In this document: positions 5,689 to 6,394 of the stretch, in pieces | Position numbering within the stretch: position 1 is the stretch's first letter | How the letters are laid out: each line of letters begins with the position of its first letter | Source: Xanthobacteraceae bacterium | Lineage (GTDB): Bacteria > Pseudomonadota > Alphaproteobacteria > Rhizobiales > Xanthobacteraceae | Assembly: GCA_030039655.1 (NCBI GenBank) | Contig: JASHVC010000801.1 | Coordinates: 1-6,394 of the forward strand | DNA length: 6,394 nt | Direction of reading: 5' to 3' | Made by a program: the position numbers and the translations under genes | The notes under the pieces: generated by a model | Told to the model about the DNA's origin: nothing | Database searches by the model: none | What the model saw: the letters and a program-made list of their open reading frames with translations, nothing else

Positions 5689-6182
5689 GCGGGCGCCGGC
5701 GCGAACTTCAGCGCCACGCCATTCATGCAGTAGCGCAGCCCGGTCGGCTTCGGTCCGTCGTTGAAGACGTGGCCGAGATGGCTGCCGCAACGGTGGCAGG
5801 AGACAGCCGTCCGCACCATGCCGAACGTGCGGTCTTCAGCTTCGTCGACCGCGCTGTCGATCGGCGCCCAAAAGCTCGGCCAGCCGGTGCCGCTGTCAAA
5901 TTTGGTCTTCGACGCGAATAGAGGCAGGTCGCAACCGGCGCAGGCGAAAGTGCCGTTGCGATGTTCGTCGAGCAGCGGGCTGGTGAACGGCCGCTCAGTG
6001 CCTTCCTGGCGAAGAACGTTGTATTGCGCGGGTGTCAGCAGCTTGCGCCATTCGGCATCCGTGTGAGTGACCTCATACGGGTGGGCGGCGGCATTGACGG
6101 TACGCGGCCCCATCAGGCGGGCAATTCCGAAAACCGCGAGTCCGGCGGCGCCGGCGTATAAAGCACCTCTGCGTGTGAGCAT
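5676..6182 (-). CDS. msrB: Peptide-methionine (R)-S-oxide reductase MsrB, exported
   Basis: Role: reduces methionine-R-sulfoxide in proteins back to methionine, repairing oxidative damage. Here it acts probably in the periplasm. Seen (168 residues): the N-terminus MLTRRGALYAGAAGLAVFGIA is a Tat-like signal (RR at 4-5, hydrophobic 7-24), with possible cleavage near the Ala-rich stretch at about 31-33. The SelR domain covers about 38-162. Zinc ligands are C81/C84 (CAGC) and C129/C132 (CHRC). SGTGWPSF lies at 97-104, HLGHVF at 135-140, and the catalytic cysteine C152 is in RYCMNG. The protein has exactly five Cys. The usual resolving Cys of SGCGWPSF is Thr99, so recycling must use another thiol or direct reduction. 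RYCMNG replaces the more usual RYCxNS. The ATG at 6182 has a strong GAAGGGG ribosome site about seven bases upstream. It is a single-gene unit, closed by its own hairpin. Confidence 0.95.
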   Translation of the reverse strand: MLTRRGALYAGAAGLAVFGIARLMGPRTVNAAAHPYEVTHTDAEWRKLLTPAQYNVLRQEGTERPFTSPLLDEHRNGTFACAGCDLPLFASKTKFDSGTGWPSFWAPIDSAVDEAEDRTFGMVRTAVSCHRCGSHLGHVFNDGPKPTGLRYCMNGVALKFAPAPAGSS

Positions 6183-6394
6183 GTTTCGTCCCCTTCTCGC
6201 GCCTGCGTGCGCGACCTTGCACTCTTGTAGCTCAATTTCCTTGCGAGAGTTACGGGGCCAAGCGCTATTTGATGCAGCCTCGCCCGAATGTCACGCGGAG
6301 TTGATGAGCGTTGAGGGAAAGCTCGCAGAGCCGTTTTTGATCGGCCCGGACTGAGCTATCCTGCTGGGCAAGCCCACCGCGTTCTTTAGCTAAA
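6183..6394 (-). promoter_or_regulatory. msrB upstream region with weak promoter candidate
   Basis: No gene is supported in this stretch. On the minus strand GTGACA (complement of 6289-6294) and TCAAAT (complement of 6267-6272) are separated by 16 bases and match the sigma-70 hexamers at five and four positions, predicting a leader of about 75 bases. The strong Shine-Dalgarno is at about 6190-6196. No EcfG (GGAAC) -35 box was found. A short TGGG/CCCA inverted repeat at 6365-6376 may belong to whatever lies beyond the window. Confidence 0.28.

Noticed and set aside
6067..6354. 95-codon plus-strand frame over the msrB start
   Set aside because: It is antisense to the msrB signal peptide and upstream region, with no ribosome site or recognisable product.
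6320..6365. tRNA-like start on the minus strand (GGATAGCTCAGT)
   Set aside because: The A-box-like string is present, but no GTTCGA-type B box follows at the right distance and no acceptor stem forms.

Overview
The window looks like chromosome of an alphaproteobacterium of the Bradyrhizobium/Rhodopseudomonas group. This rests on high-GC codon use, on the style of the MHYT-PAS-GGDEF-EAL protein, and on an intergenic stretch at about 1895-1966 that resembles a dispersed palindromic repeat I associate with Bradyrhizobium genomes. The assignment comes from pattern recognition, not from a search.

Layout: (1) 1-1833, plus strand: a HerA/FtsK-type ATPase (DUF87, with HAS-barrel) whose 5' end lies outside the window. 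(2) 1834-2338: a 505-base non-coding stretch holding the repeat-like element and the leader of the next gene, with two clear dyads. (3) 2339-4753, plus strand: an 804-residue membrane-bound cyclic-di-GMP enzyme (MHYT sensor, PAS, GGDEF, EAL). (4) 4754-4889: a convergent intergenic gap with a stem-loop that could terminate transcription from both sides. (5) 4890-5375, minus strand: a four-helix membrane protein of unknown function with an AT-richer codon style. A possible 44-residue ORF overlaps its start codon by GTGA. (6) 5507-5656: a non-coding stretch with three strong stem-loops behind a promoter-like sequence on the plus strand. This is a candidate small RNA with an anti-Shine-Dalgarno loop. 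(7) 5676-6182, minus strand: an exported, Tat-signal-bearing methionine sulfoxide reductase B, ending in a 13-bp hairpin that contains its own stop codon. (8) 6183-6394: the msrB upstream region with a weak promoter candidate.

The genes do not form one operon. They are separate units: DNA processing (HerA-like), second-messenger signalling (c-di-GMP), an uncharacterised membrane protein, and envelope protein repair (MsrB). No mobile element, CRISPR array, tRNA or rRNA was found. Most of the window is ordinary. The least explained pieces are the hairpin cluster at 5498-5640, the dyads in the leader of the c-di-GMP gene, and the small ORF coupled to the membrane protein.
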